The notes beneath the pieces were generated by a model. That model was given only the letters and a program-made list of their open reading frames with translations. It had not been told where the DNA came from and did no database searches. From the NCBI RefSeq assembly GCF_937898475.1, contig NZ_CALEJS010000032.1:1-64000 (forward strand): 64,000 nucleotides of DNA, written 5' to 3'. The DNA is from an uncultured Chitinophaga sp. (GTDB lineage: Bacteria; Bacteroidota; Bacteroidia; Chitinophagales; Chitinophagaceae). Below, in pieces: positions 8,058 through 15,926 of this stretch. Numbering within the stretch: position 1 is the stretch's first letter; each line of letters opens with the position of its first letter. Made by a program: the position numbers and the translations under genes.

Positions 8058-9797
8058 TTACAAATTCTGTTTCTTCAGCTCATCTATAATATACTCAGAG
8101 GCGCGCATAGAGAGGGCCAGGATGGTCCAGGTAGGATTTTTATCTGCCTGGGACACAAAGGGGCCTCCATCTACCACAAAGAGGTTCTTCACCTCATGCG
8201 CCTGGTTGTATTTGTTGAGTACAGAGCGTTTCGGATCATTGCCCATACGGGTGGTACCTACTTCATGTATAATACGGCCGGGTGTTTCCAGGCCATACAT
8301 GGTATCGGCGCCGGGTTTGTCTCCAAGGGGCACCCCGCCCAGTTCGTGAATGAGCTGCTCAAAAGTATCCTGCATGTGCTTTGCCTGTTTGATCTCATGG
8401 TCGCTCCAGGTGTAGTTGAAACGCAGTACGGGTATACCATATTTGTCTACTACATTCGGATCGATCTCACAGTAATTGTCTTCACGGGCAATACACTCGC
8501 CGCGGCCTGCAAATCCAATGGTGGCGCCATAGAAACGGCGGTAGTCGTTCTTCAGGGACGCGCCGTAACCGCCGGCCTGTTTGGTTTCTCCGGCAGGAAC
8601 GCCGTACTTGCCATTCAGGCGCTCAATACCAAAACCGAAACCATACATGGGCATATGCATACCGCCACCCAGTTCAACGTGATACCCGCGGGCAAAGTCC
8701 AGTTTCTTGTTATCCAGCCACCACGGAATATAAACGTGCATACCGCCCACGCCATCTTCATTATAGCGTTTACGGTCCATCAGCTGCGGAAGGAATGCCC
8801 CGCGGGATGAGCCGGTAGAGTCATGCAGATATTTGCCCACCACGCCGCTGCCATTGGCAAGGCCGTTGGGGAAGGTAGCAGATTTAGAGTTGAGCAGCAG
8901 ACGGGCGGATTCACAGGCGCTGGCTGCCAGTACAATTACTCTGGCCTTAACCTGGTACTCCTGCAGGTCTGTTTTATCAACATAGGAAACGGCGGTTGCC
9001 TTTCCTTTATCATCTGTTATTACTTCGCGCGCCATTGCGTTGGTGTAGAGATCAACATGGCCCGACTTCATGGCTGGTTTTACCAGGCAGGAAGAGGAGG
9101 AGAAGTCGGCATACACGGTACAGCCGCGGTTACACTGGCTGCAGTAAAAACAGGCGCCGCGGTCCTTGTTCACCGAACGTGTTAACATAGACATACGGGC
9201 AGTAATTACCGGGATGCCTAAACGTTCGCCGGCACCCTTGATCATCAGCTCGTGCAGGCGCGGTTTGGGCGGAGGAAGGAAGTAGCCGTCCGGTTCATTG
9301 AAGATGCCTTCTTTGGTACCAAATACGCCGATCATCTTGTCTACGCGGTCGTAAAAAGGTTTTACGTCGTCGTAAGAGATGGGCCAGTCATCACCCAGGC
9401 CATCATAACTTTTGTGTTTGAAGTCGCGGGGACCGAAGCGCAGTGATATACGTCCCCAGTGATTGGTACGTCCGCCCAGCATACGCGAGCGGAACCAGTC
9501 GAATTGCGTGCCGTTCTTTGTGGTGTAAGGCTCTCCTTCAATTTCCCAGCCGCCGTAGGCAGCGTCAAAATCGCCGAAGGGGCGGGTAGTGGTTGCTCCG
9601 CGGCGGGGAGACTGCCAGGGCCACTTTAACTGGGTGGCCTGTTCCGGGTCTGCCGGGTCGTATTTTGGCCCTGCTTCCAATAACGCCACTTTTAGTCCTG
9701 CGTCTGATAAAATCTTGGCGGCCATACCGCCACCGGCTCCTGAACCTACAATACAGACATCATAGACCTTGCCTTGCTGCTTTATTTCAAATGCCAT
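8058..9797 (-). CDS. GMC-family FAD oxidoreductase with a four-cysteine motif (glycoside 3-dehydrogenase-like)
   Basis: The 579-residue flavoprotein oxidises a sugar or alcohol hydroxyl. The FAD-binding GSGAGG is at 18-23, and the C-terminal GMC block has the likely catalytic H511 (HEVGTTRMG) and N554 (NPTWT). Between them lie C216, C219, C222 and C226 (CFYCSQCNRGC), a spacing like that of the Fe-S cluster in membrane FAD glucose and glycoside-3-dehydrogenase large subunits. Electrons could then pass to a quinone or cytochrome, not to oxygen. There is no signal peptide; export with the following Tat-tagged subunit is likely. It is the first gene of a three-gene operon. The glycoside substrate is inferred from family and context. 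Confidence 0.88.
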   Translation of the reverse strand: MAFEIKQQGKVYDVCIVGSGAGGGMAAKILSDAGLKVALLEAGPKYDPADPEQATQLKWPWQSPRRGATTTRPFGDFDAAYGGWEIEGEPYTTKNGTQFDWFRSRMLGGRTNHWGRISLRFGPRDFKHKSYDGLGDDWPISYDDVKPFYDRVDKMIGVFGTKEGIFNEPDGYFLPPPKPRLHELMIKGAGERLGIPVITARMSMLTRSVNKDRGACFYCSQCNRGCTVYADFSSSSCLVKPAMKSGHVDLYTNAMAREVITDDKGKATAVSYVDKTDLQEYQVKARVIVLAASACESARLLLNSKSATFPNGLANGSGVVGKYLHDSTGSSRGAFLPQLMDRKRYNEDGVGGMHVYIPWWLDNKKLDFARGYHVELGGGMHMPMYGFGFGIERLNGKYGVPAGETKQAGGYGASLKNDYRRFYGATIGFAGRGECIAREDNYCEIDPNVVDKYGIPVLRFNYTWSDHEIKQAKHMQDTFEQLIHELGGVPLGDKPGADTMYGLETPGRIIHEVGTTRMGNDPKRSVLNKYNQAHEVKNLFVVDGGPFVSQADKNPTWTILALSMRASEYIIDELKKQNL

Positions 9798-9893
9798 AAT
9801 ACGTGGATATGTTTTGACTCATAAAAGGCTTTAAATCTATAAATTAAACGTAGAAAATGAAAGGTGTTTTTTATTTTGAGAACCTTTTAAGGT
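9798..9893. promoter_or_regulatory. Divergent promoter region, GMC operon and gluconokinase
   Basis: This 96-nt AT-rich gap separates the divergent GMC operon and the FGGY kinase gene, so both promoters must lie here. I see no clear operator palindrome. Confidence 0.4.
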
Positions 9894-11363
9894 ATGAGCA
9901 GCCCATTAATTTACATGATCGGCGCCGATATTGGCACCGGAAGCACCAAAGTGATAGCCCTGTTGCCAAACGGCAGCGTGCAGGCGGTTCAGCAGCAGGC
10001 ATATAGCACTCATTTGCCCCAGCCGGGGTATAGTGAGCAAAACCCGGAAGATATTTTACGGGCGGTTAAACACGGGATCAGGGAGGTAGTGCGGCAGATG
10101 GGCGCCGCACCGGCGGCAATTTCATTCAGCAGTGCCATGCACAGCGTGATGGCAATGGATGCACAGCACCGGGCACTGACGCCGCTGATCATCTGGGCGG
10201 ATAACCGCAGCCAGGATATTGCCACCGCCCTGCAGCCCACAGCAGAGGGCAAGGCCCTGTACCAGCAAACAGGCGTGCCGGTACATCCCATGTCGCCGCT
10301 CTGCAAAATAGCCTGGTTGCGGGAAGAAGCGCCAGACCTGTTTCAGCAGGCACACATGTTCCTGGGTATCAAAGAGTATGTGCTGCATTGTTTTTCAGGG
10401 CGTTATGTTATAGATCATTCCGTAGCATCTGCCACCGGCCTGTTTGACATCCGCCAGCGGCAGTGGAGTAAAGACGCCCTGGCCTTTGCCGGTATTACGG
10501 CCAGCCAGTTACCGGAACCGGTTCCGGCAAATTATATATTACCCGGACTGCATCCAGCGGTTGCTGCCGATTTAGGCATACCGGCAAACACCCCGCTGGT
10601 AACAGGCGCCAGTGACGGCTGCCTGGCGCAACTGGGCAGCGGCGCCCTGGCGCCCGGCCATGCCACGCTTACCATTGCCACCAGTGGCGCCATGCGGATG
10701 ACGGTTCCCACACCGGTTGATGATCCCGAACAGCGCTTATTCAACTATATATTAGATAACAAACATTACGTTACGGGCGGTCCTGTGAACAACGGAGGCG
10801 TGGCCCTGCAATGGTTTGTAAGGGATTTTCTGCAGCAACAGGGGCCGGAAGACCTGAACACCGCTATTGAACAGGCCCTGGTCATAGCGCCCGGCGCAGA
10901 AGGCGTAATATGTCTGCCCTACCTGCTGGGAGAGCGCGCACCGGTTTGGGACCCGCACGCCCGAGGGGCCTTCATCGGTATACAACCCCAGCATACCGCG
11001 CTGCATTTTATGCGCGCCCTCCTGGAAAGTGTGGCCTTCGGGTTGCTCAGCATAGGGCAGGCGTTGCAGGAAACAGCGGGGCCCATCAGTAAGATCTCTG
11101 TAAGCGGGGGCTTTACCCATTCGCCGGGCTGGATACAACTGATGGCAGACATCTTCCAGCAGCCTATGTACCTGGCGCAGCAGCACGATGCTTCGGCCCT
11201 GGGGGCCGCCATGGTAGGCTATGAGGCATTGGGATTGCCCTATACCAGTCCTGCAGCGGTGGAAGAGGCCGTATTTACGCCCCGTGAAGAAGGTAAGTAC
11301 ATATACCGGGAGCACTACCACCTGTACCTGGAACTGTACAAACGGCTGAAAGGCCTGCTCTGA
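9894..11363 (+). CDS. FGGY-family carbohydrate kinase, gluconokinase type
   Basis: The 489-residue cytoplasmic kinase has the usual FGGY length. It opens with the phosphate-binding GADIGTGSTKVIAL. The substrate-side block SAMHSVMAMD and IIWADNRS and the C-terminal VSGGFTHSPGWIQLMADIF signature resemble gluconate kinases of the FGGY class. The product would be a 6-phospho-sugar acid feeding the pentose phosphate or Entner-Doudoroff route. It diverges from the GMC operon, which suggests a link to oxidised sugars, but no gluconate permease or 6-phosphogluconate dehydrogenase is present. Xylulokinase-like specificity is the main alternative. Confidence 0.82.
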   Translation: MSSPLIYMIGADIGTGSTKVIALLPNGSVQAVQQQAYSTHLPQPGYSEQNPEDILRAVKHGIREVVRQMGAAPAAISFSSAMHSVMAMDAQHRALTPLIIWADNRSQDIATALQPTAEGKALYQQTGVPVHPMSPLCKIAWLREEAPDLFQQAHMFLGIKEYVLHCFSGRYVIDHSVASATGLFDIRQRQWSKDALAFAGITASQLPEPVPANYILPGLHPAVAADLGIPANTPLVTGASDGCLAQLGSGALAPGHATLTIATSGAMRMTVPTPVDDPEQRLFNYILDNKHYVTGGPVNNGGVALQWFVRDFLQQQGPEDLNTAIEQALVIAPGAEGVICLPYLLGERAPVWDPHARGAFIGIQPQHTALHFMRALLESVAFGLLSIGQALQETAGPISKISVSGGFTHSPGWIQLMADIFQQPMYLAQQHDASALGAAMVGYEALGLPYTSPAAVEEAVFTPREEGKYIYREHYHLYLELYKRLKGLL

Positions 11364-11410
11364 TAATACTATATTAACAAAAAGGCCGGGGAGCATACTA
11401 TCATTACTCC

Positions 11411-13294
11411 TTAATTCCCTTTCTCGAACATACGGTTGATATCTGTCAGCTTGAAGGAAACATAGGTATACTTGCCGCCTGGTGATACATTGGGCATACT
11501 GCAGGCAAACAGTTCGTCAATAATATTCTGCATTTCACGGGTACTGAGCACCTTACCGGCCGGGATGGAATTGTTCCTGGCCATAGAGCGGGTCAGTTGT
11601 TCGCGTTTATTCACTTTCAGTTCGGCGCTGAAGTGTTTGAACTGTTCCAGCAGGCCTTCAATGCTGGCCTGTTCGTTACCGCTCTGGATGTCTGCGGGAG
11701 TACCCCGCACTACAAAAGTGTGGTTGCCAAAGGGCTCCATGTCATAGCCCAGCAGATGCAGATCTGGCAGCATTTCACTGATGAGGGCCGCATCTGCGGG
11801 TAGCAGCTGCAGGGTTTGCGGAAAAAGACTTTGCTGTGTGGGCATGGGCTTTTCCTGGAGGGCGCGCTGGTACCTTTCATACAGTATCCTTTCGTGCGCG
11901 GCCTGCTGGTCTATCAGGATGAAGCCGGATTTTATCTGGGAAAGAATGTATTGCTGGTGTACCTGTACGGGTACCTTGGTATCAGTAGCGGCCTCCTGCC
12001 AGCGCTCATCTATCACAGAGGCGGTGGAGGGGCGGTTCACAAACTCATTGTCATCGCCATTGGCGGCCGGCATTGCTGCAGCGGGGCGGTTAAAATCAGA
12101 CCTGCCGATCTCATAAATATCCTTCCAGTGTTTCAGGTTGCTCCCGCTGCTTTTATCGATCACGTGAGCCTGGTTGGCCTGGGTAAACGTTTTGTACAGG
12201 GAGCCGCTGGCAGAGCGTTGCTGCTGCTGTTCTGTAAAGGGTTTACTCACCGCGTCGAGCTGCTGAATGCCGGGGTCCAGGTCAAAGTCAAGCGTAGGCG
12301 TAACATTGAACTGGGCCAGGGCATGTTTAACGGCAGACTGCACGAAGGCGTACAATATCTTTTCGTCGTCAAACTTTATTTCCTGTTTGGTGGGGTGCAC
12401 GTTGATATCCACATGGGCGGGATCCAGGTCAATAAAGAGCACATACAGCGGAAAGCTGTCTGCGGGGATCATTTCCGAGAAGGCGCTCATAATGGCGTGG
12501 TGCAGGTAAGGGCTTTTGATAAAGCGGTTATTCACGAAGAAGAACTGGTCACCCCGGGTTTTCTTGGCCGTTTCCGGCTTGCCTACAAAGCCGTGTATGT
12601 TTACATAGTCTGTACTTTCCTTTACCGTTACCAGCCGGGCATTATAATGCTGTCCCAGGATGGCGATCACCCGCTGTTTGAGCGAGCCTTTTTCCAGGTA
12701 GAACATCTGCTGGCCGTTGCTGGTAAAGGTGAATTGCAGGTGCGGGAAGGCCATGGCCACCCGGATAAACTCATCTACAATGTGCCGCATTTCTGCAGCG
12801 TTGCTTTTGAGGAAGTTACGACGCGCAGGTACGTTAAAGAAAAGGTTCTTCATGGCAAAGCTGGTGCCTTCTGCTGTCTGGCAGGGCTCCTGTTTGCGTA
12901 CCACGCTGTTGTCTATTTCTATATAAGTGCCGATGGGGGAATCGTGCCGGCGGGTTTTGAGGGCTACCTGCGCCACGGCAGCAATAGAGGCCAGCGCTTC
13001 GCCACGAAAGCCCATGGTGCGGATGCCGAAAAGATCATCAATAGACCGGATCTTGGAAGTGGCATGGCGCTCAAAGCACATGCGTGCATCTGTTTCGCTC
13101 ATCCCGGCGCCGTTGTCTATCACCTGCACCAGTTCCTTACCTGCATCGCGGATAATGAGTTGAATTTCTGTTGCACCGGCATCCACCGCATTTTCCAGGA
13201 GCTCTTTCACCGCAGAGGCGGGTCGTTGGATCACTTCACCGGCTGCAATCTGGTTGGCAATATTGTCGGGTAGTAAATTTATGATATCGGCCAC
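11411..13294 (-). CDS. mutL: DNA mismatch repair protein MutL
   Basis: The 627-residue protein is a full-length MutL. The GHKL ATPase motifs are clear: ELLENAVDAGA with the catalytic glutamate, DNGAGM and GFRGEALASIA within the first 105 residues. The transducer domain and a linker rich in Gln and Ser follow, then the C-terminal dimerisation domain. The endonuclease motif of nuclease-type MutL, DQHA(x)2E(x)4E, reads DQQAAHERILYE, so the histidine is replaced by glutamine. The late CPHGRP-like motif is not recognisable near PNVSPGGK. It may still bind metal or it may be a reduced nuclease. MutS is not in the window. It converges on the kinase gene with a 47-nt gap. Confidence 0.95.
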   Translation of the reverse strand: MADIINLLPDNIANQIAAGEVIQRPASAVKELLENAVDAGATEIQLIIRDAGKELVQVIDNGAGMSETDARMCFERHATSKIRSIDDLFGIRTMGFRGEALASIAAVAQVALKTRRHDSPIGTYIEIDNSVVRKQEPCQTAEGTSFAMKNLFFNVPARRNFLKSNAAEMRHIVDEFIRVAMAFPHLQFTFTSNGQQMFYLEKGSLKQRVIAILGQHYNARLVTVKESTDYVNIHGFVGKPETAKKTRGDQFFFVNNRFIKSPYLHHAIMSAFSEMIPADSFPLYVLFIDLDPAHVDINVHPTKQEIKFDDEKILYAFVQSAVKHALAQFNVTPTLDFDLDPGIQQLDAVSKPFTEQQQQRSASGSLYKTFTQANQAHVIDKSSGSNLKHWKDIYEIGRSDFNRPAAAMPAANGDDNEFVNRPSTASVIDERWQEAATDTKVPVQVHQQYILSQIKSGFILIDQQAAHERILYERYQRALQEKPMPTQQSLFPQTLQLLPADAALISEMLPDLHLLGYDMEPFGNHTFVVRGTPADIQSGNEQASIEGLLEQFKHFSAELKVNKREQLTRSMARNNSIPAGKVLSTREMQNIIDELFACSMPNVSPGGKYTYVSFKLTDINRMFEKGN

Positions 13295-13494
13295 TTAAAA
13301 CACCTTTTGGCGTAAAGTTAGGAATTATAATGCCATGCCCGAAAGAGAGAATTTTAACATACCGGTACAAGCCAGATTGGAGCGGTCTTTGTAACTTAAT
13401 AGTAAAAAAGGATACCTTTATATAATAAAATCTGTTAACTTATAGTTTAACAGTGATGATTGAGCGTATATGCGTGTAAGAAAAAAATCCCACC
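13295..13494. promoter_or_regulatory. AT-rich divergent promoter region, mutL and msrB
   Basis: This 200-nt gap between divergent genes is strongly AT-rich in its right half and probably carries both promoters. I see no RNA gene, repeat or credible small reading frame. Confidence 0.35.
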
Positions 13495-13965
13495 ATGCAA
13501 GAAGGAAAAAAGAACGAAATCTATTCCCGCAGCGATAGTGCAAAAGTAAGCCTGGATAATGTAGAATGGAAGAAGATATTGCCGGCGGATGTTTATCATA
13601 TTGCCAGGGAGAAAGGAACAGAATGGGCATTCACAGGTAAATACTGGAACAGCAAGGAGAAGGGTACATATTACTGTGCTGCCTGCGGTAACCCGCTATT
13701 TGTATCAGACGCCAAGTTTGAAAGCAGCTGCGGCTGGCCTAGCTTTTTCCAGCCCCTGACAAAAACAAGCGTGATCTATGCGCCTGATAATTCTCACGGC
13801 ATGCAGCGCACCGAGGTGATGTGCGGCCGTTGCAAAGCCCACCTGGGACATGTGTTTGATGACGGGCCCCCGCCTACCGGGCTTCGTTACTGTATCAATT
13901 CTGTGATACTTGATTTTGAAAAAGCCCAGGAGGCACAGAAAACCTACGATAATAAGAAAGAGTAG
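13495..13965 (+). CDS. msrB: Peptide-methionine (R)-S-oxide reductase
   Basis: The 156-residue single-domain enzyme reduces methionine-R-sulfoxide in proteins. It has the two zinc-binding CxxC pairs (CAACG and CGRCK), the SCGWPSFFQP block, the HLGHVFDDGPPPTGLRYCINS signature and the catalytic cysteine in RYCINS. No MsrA domain is fused and there is no signal peptide, so it acts in the cytoplasm. It is transcribed divergently from mutL and precedes a membrane SRPBCC gene by 114 nt. Confidence 0.95.
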   Translation: MQEGKKNEIYSRSDSAKVSLDNVEWKKILPADVYHIAREKGTEWAFTGKYWNSKEKGTYYCAACGNPLFVSDAKFESSCGWPSFFQPLTKTSVIYAPDNSHGMQRTEVMCGRCKAHLGHVFDDGPPPTGLRYCINSVILDFEKAQEAQKTYDNKKE

Positions 13966-14079
13966 TATTTAAACTTACCATGGCTGCCAGCCGATACCGG
14001 AAGAAGGATGAGTGGCGCCCCGAACCGTCTTTGCAGCGGGAAATCACGTATATTTAGTTGAACTAAACCTTCAACTGTC

Positions 14080-14616
14080 ATGAAAGTAGTTAAAATACTG
14101 CTCTGGATCATCGGCATCCTGGTTGTCGTATTTCTTATCCTGCTGTTTACGGCCCCTACAAAAATGCATATTGAACGGACTGTAGTGATCAACGCACCGG
14201 CCAACGTTATATGGCCGCATCTGGTAAAGTTCGAGGAGTTCAACAAATGGAATCCCTGGTATAAAATGGACCCGGGCGCTCAGCATACCCTCAGTGGTGA
14301 AGATGGTACGGTGGGCGCCGCCAGCACATGGAAGGGAGAGAAGATAGGAGAAGGAAAACTGGAGAATGTTTCGCTGGAGCCCTATACAAATGTGCAGCAA
14401 AAGCTGTATTTCATCAAGCCCTGGGAATCTGTTGCCAGCTGTTATTTCAAGCTGAATGAAGCAGAAGGTAAAACTACCGTGGCCTGGGGATTTGACTCCG
14501 AGTTTCCGCGCCCGCAGAACATCATGGGCCTGTTCATGGAAGGTTCGCTGAAAAAAGACTACGATAATGGCCTGCAGGAGCTCAAGCACCGGGCAGAAAC
14601 AGCAGCGGTACGCTAA
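14080..14616 (+). CDS. Membrane-anchored SRPBCC (polyketide cyclase/START-like) protein
   Basis: The 178-residue protein has one N-terminal membrane helix (residues 5-26) and then an SRPBCC hydrophobic-ligand-binding domain. The family start is visible as IERTVVINAPANVIWPHLVKFEEFNKWNPW. Such proteins often follow stress genes in Bacteroidota, but ligand and role are unknown. The stop lies 9 nt from the stop of the convergent tolC-like gene. Confidence 0.8.
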   Translation: MKVVKILLWIIGILVVVFLILLFTAPTKMHIERTVVINAPANVIWPHLVKFEEFNKWNPWYKMDPGAQHTLSGEDGTVGAASTWKGEKIGEGKLENVSLEPYTNVQQKLYFIKPWESVASCYFKLNEAEGKTTVAWGFDSEFPRPQNIMGLFMEGSLKKDYDNGLQELKHRAETAAVR

Positions 14617-14625
14617 GACGGCATC

Positions 14626-15924
14626 TCAGTATTGCAACTGGTTGGCATAATATTTCAGCCGCAGCTCTGCGGCTTTGGCAGAGAAACTGACATTCACCAG
14701 CAGGTAACCCGCATTTTCAAAACTGTCCTGCGCATTTTTCAGATCTACAATGGTTGCCTGCTTCAGCTGGAAGCGTTGTAACACCAGGTCCAGTAATTTT
14801 CCGGAAAGGTCATAATTGGTTTTGGCCGTTTCCAGCTGTTGCAGGTTATTATTGTAAGCCTGCCAGTTCTTCACCGCGTTAGCCGTGTAATTCAGCACCA
14901 GGGTGTCTTTCTGTAATTGTGCATTCTTCACATTGATACCCGCTATTTCCGTTTGCTTTCTGAAGATGCTGCCATTGAAAATGGGAATGCTCACCCCCAC
15001 GCCTGCAAAGGGTCCATAGCTTTGATTCAGGAGCGAGAAGCCTGCAGCATTCTTTGTATGGCTGAAGTTATATCCTGCATTGGCGCTCAGGGATGGGTAG
15101 CGCTGGGCGGCGGTTTCTTTTTCAATGTATTCGTTGATAGCGATCTGCTGGTCTGCCGCGCTGATGTCCGGGTTAGACTGTATGGCATTGATCACAGGTC
15201 CCAGTTCTACTGACCTGTCTACTACGATGGTATCGGATATATTGAGCGCAGAATCTGGTTTAAGGGTAAGCAGCGTAAGCAGGTCCGTTTTGGCTTGCGC
15301 AATCACCAGTTGTTGCGCCTGCAGGTTTTGCACCTGTGTATTAAGATCCACCTGTGCCTGGAACAGGTCTGCATTGTTGGCCACCCCTGCGCTTTGCTGC
15401 GCCTTAACGATCTCCAGCTTTTCGCGGGAAACATCTATTGAAGCGCTGAGCGTACGGGCATAGCTTTGCTGGCGGATGATATCGTAATACCGCAGCATTA
15501 CATTATACACCAGGGTAAGCGCCCGGGAGTTGAGCTGTTGCCTGCTCTGTGATTCAATAAGCCCCAGGCGCCGGTGCGCATTTTGTACCTTGTTACCATT
15601 ATAGAGCAGCATTGAGGCGTTGAGCGAAGCGCTCAGATTATTGGAAGAGGCATTGTTACTGGTTTTGTTATTGGCCGGGTTGGCATATTCCTGCTTAATG
15701 CTGGTTACCTGTTCCACATCCGTACCGGTGGCCGTAATTAGCGGCAGGCCGCCTGCCATGCCGTAGCTGTTGCTGATACCCGCGGCTGTAGTATTATTGC
15801 GGGCCAGCTGTATGCCCATGTTATTTCTCAGGGCAATCTCCACCGCATCGCGCAGGCTGAGCTGCTGCGCCTGCAAGGCGGCCGGAAAAAACAGGAAGGC
15901 GATATATAAGATCCATTTGTTCAT
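14626..15924 (-). CDS. TolC-family outer-membrane efflux protein
   Basis: The 432-residue protein has a signal peptide (ends LQAQ near residue 20) and two outer-membrane-efflux repeats of long coiled-coil helices, as in TolC. The entry LSLRDAVEIALRNN is typical. It is the exit duct of the tripartite pump encoded upstream: its start follows the pump stop by only 2 nt, which indicates tight cotranscription. The exported compound is not known. Confidence 0.92.
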   Translation of the reverse strand: MNKWILYIAFLFFPAALQAQQLSLRDAVEIALRNNMGIQLARNNTTAAGISNSYGMAGGLPLITATGTDVEQVTSIKQEYANPANNKTSNNASSNNLSASLNASMLLYNGNKVQNAHRRLGLIESQSRQQLNSRALTLVYNVMLRYYDIIRQQSYARTLSASIDVSREKLEIVKAQQSAGVANNADLFQAQVDLNTQVQNLQAQQLVIAQAKTDLLTLLTLKPDSALNISDTIVVDRSVELGPVINAIQSNPDISAADQQIAINEYIEKETAAQRYPSLSANAGYNFSHTKNAAGFSLLNQSYGPFAGVGVSIPIFNGSIFRKQTEIAGINVKNAQLQKDTLVLNYTANAVKNWQAYNNNLQQLETAKTNYDLSGKLLDLVLQRFQLKQATIVDLKNAQDSFENAGYLLVNVSFSAKAAELRLKYYANQLQY

Positions 15925-15926
15925 GC

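Noticed and set aside
11816..13273. 485-codon frame antisense to mutL
   Set aside because: Long only because mutL codon use leaves few stops on the opposite strand; no motif, signal or start context supports it.
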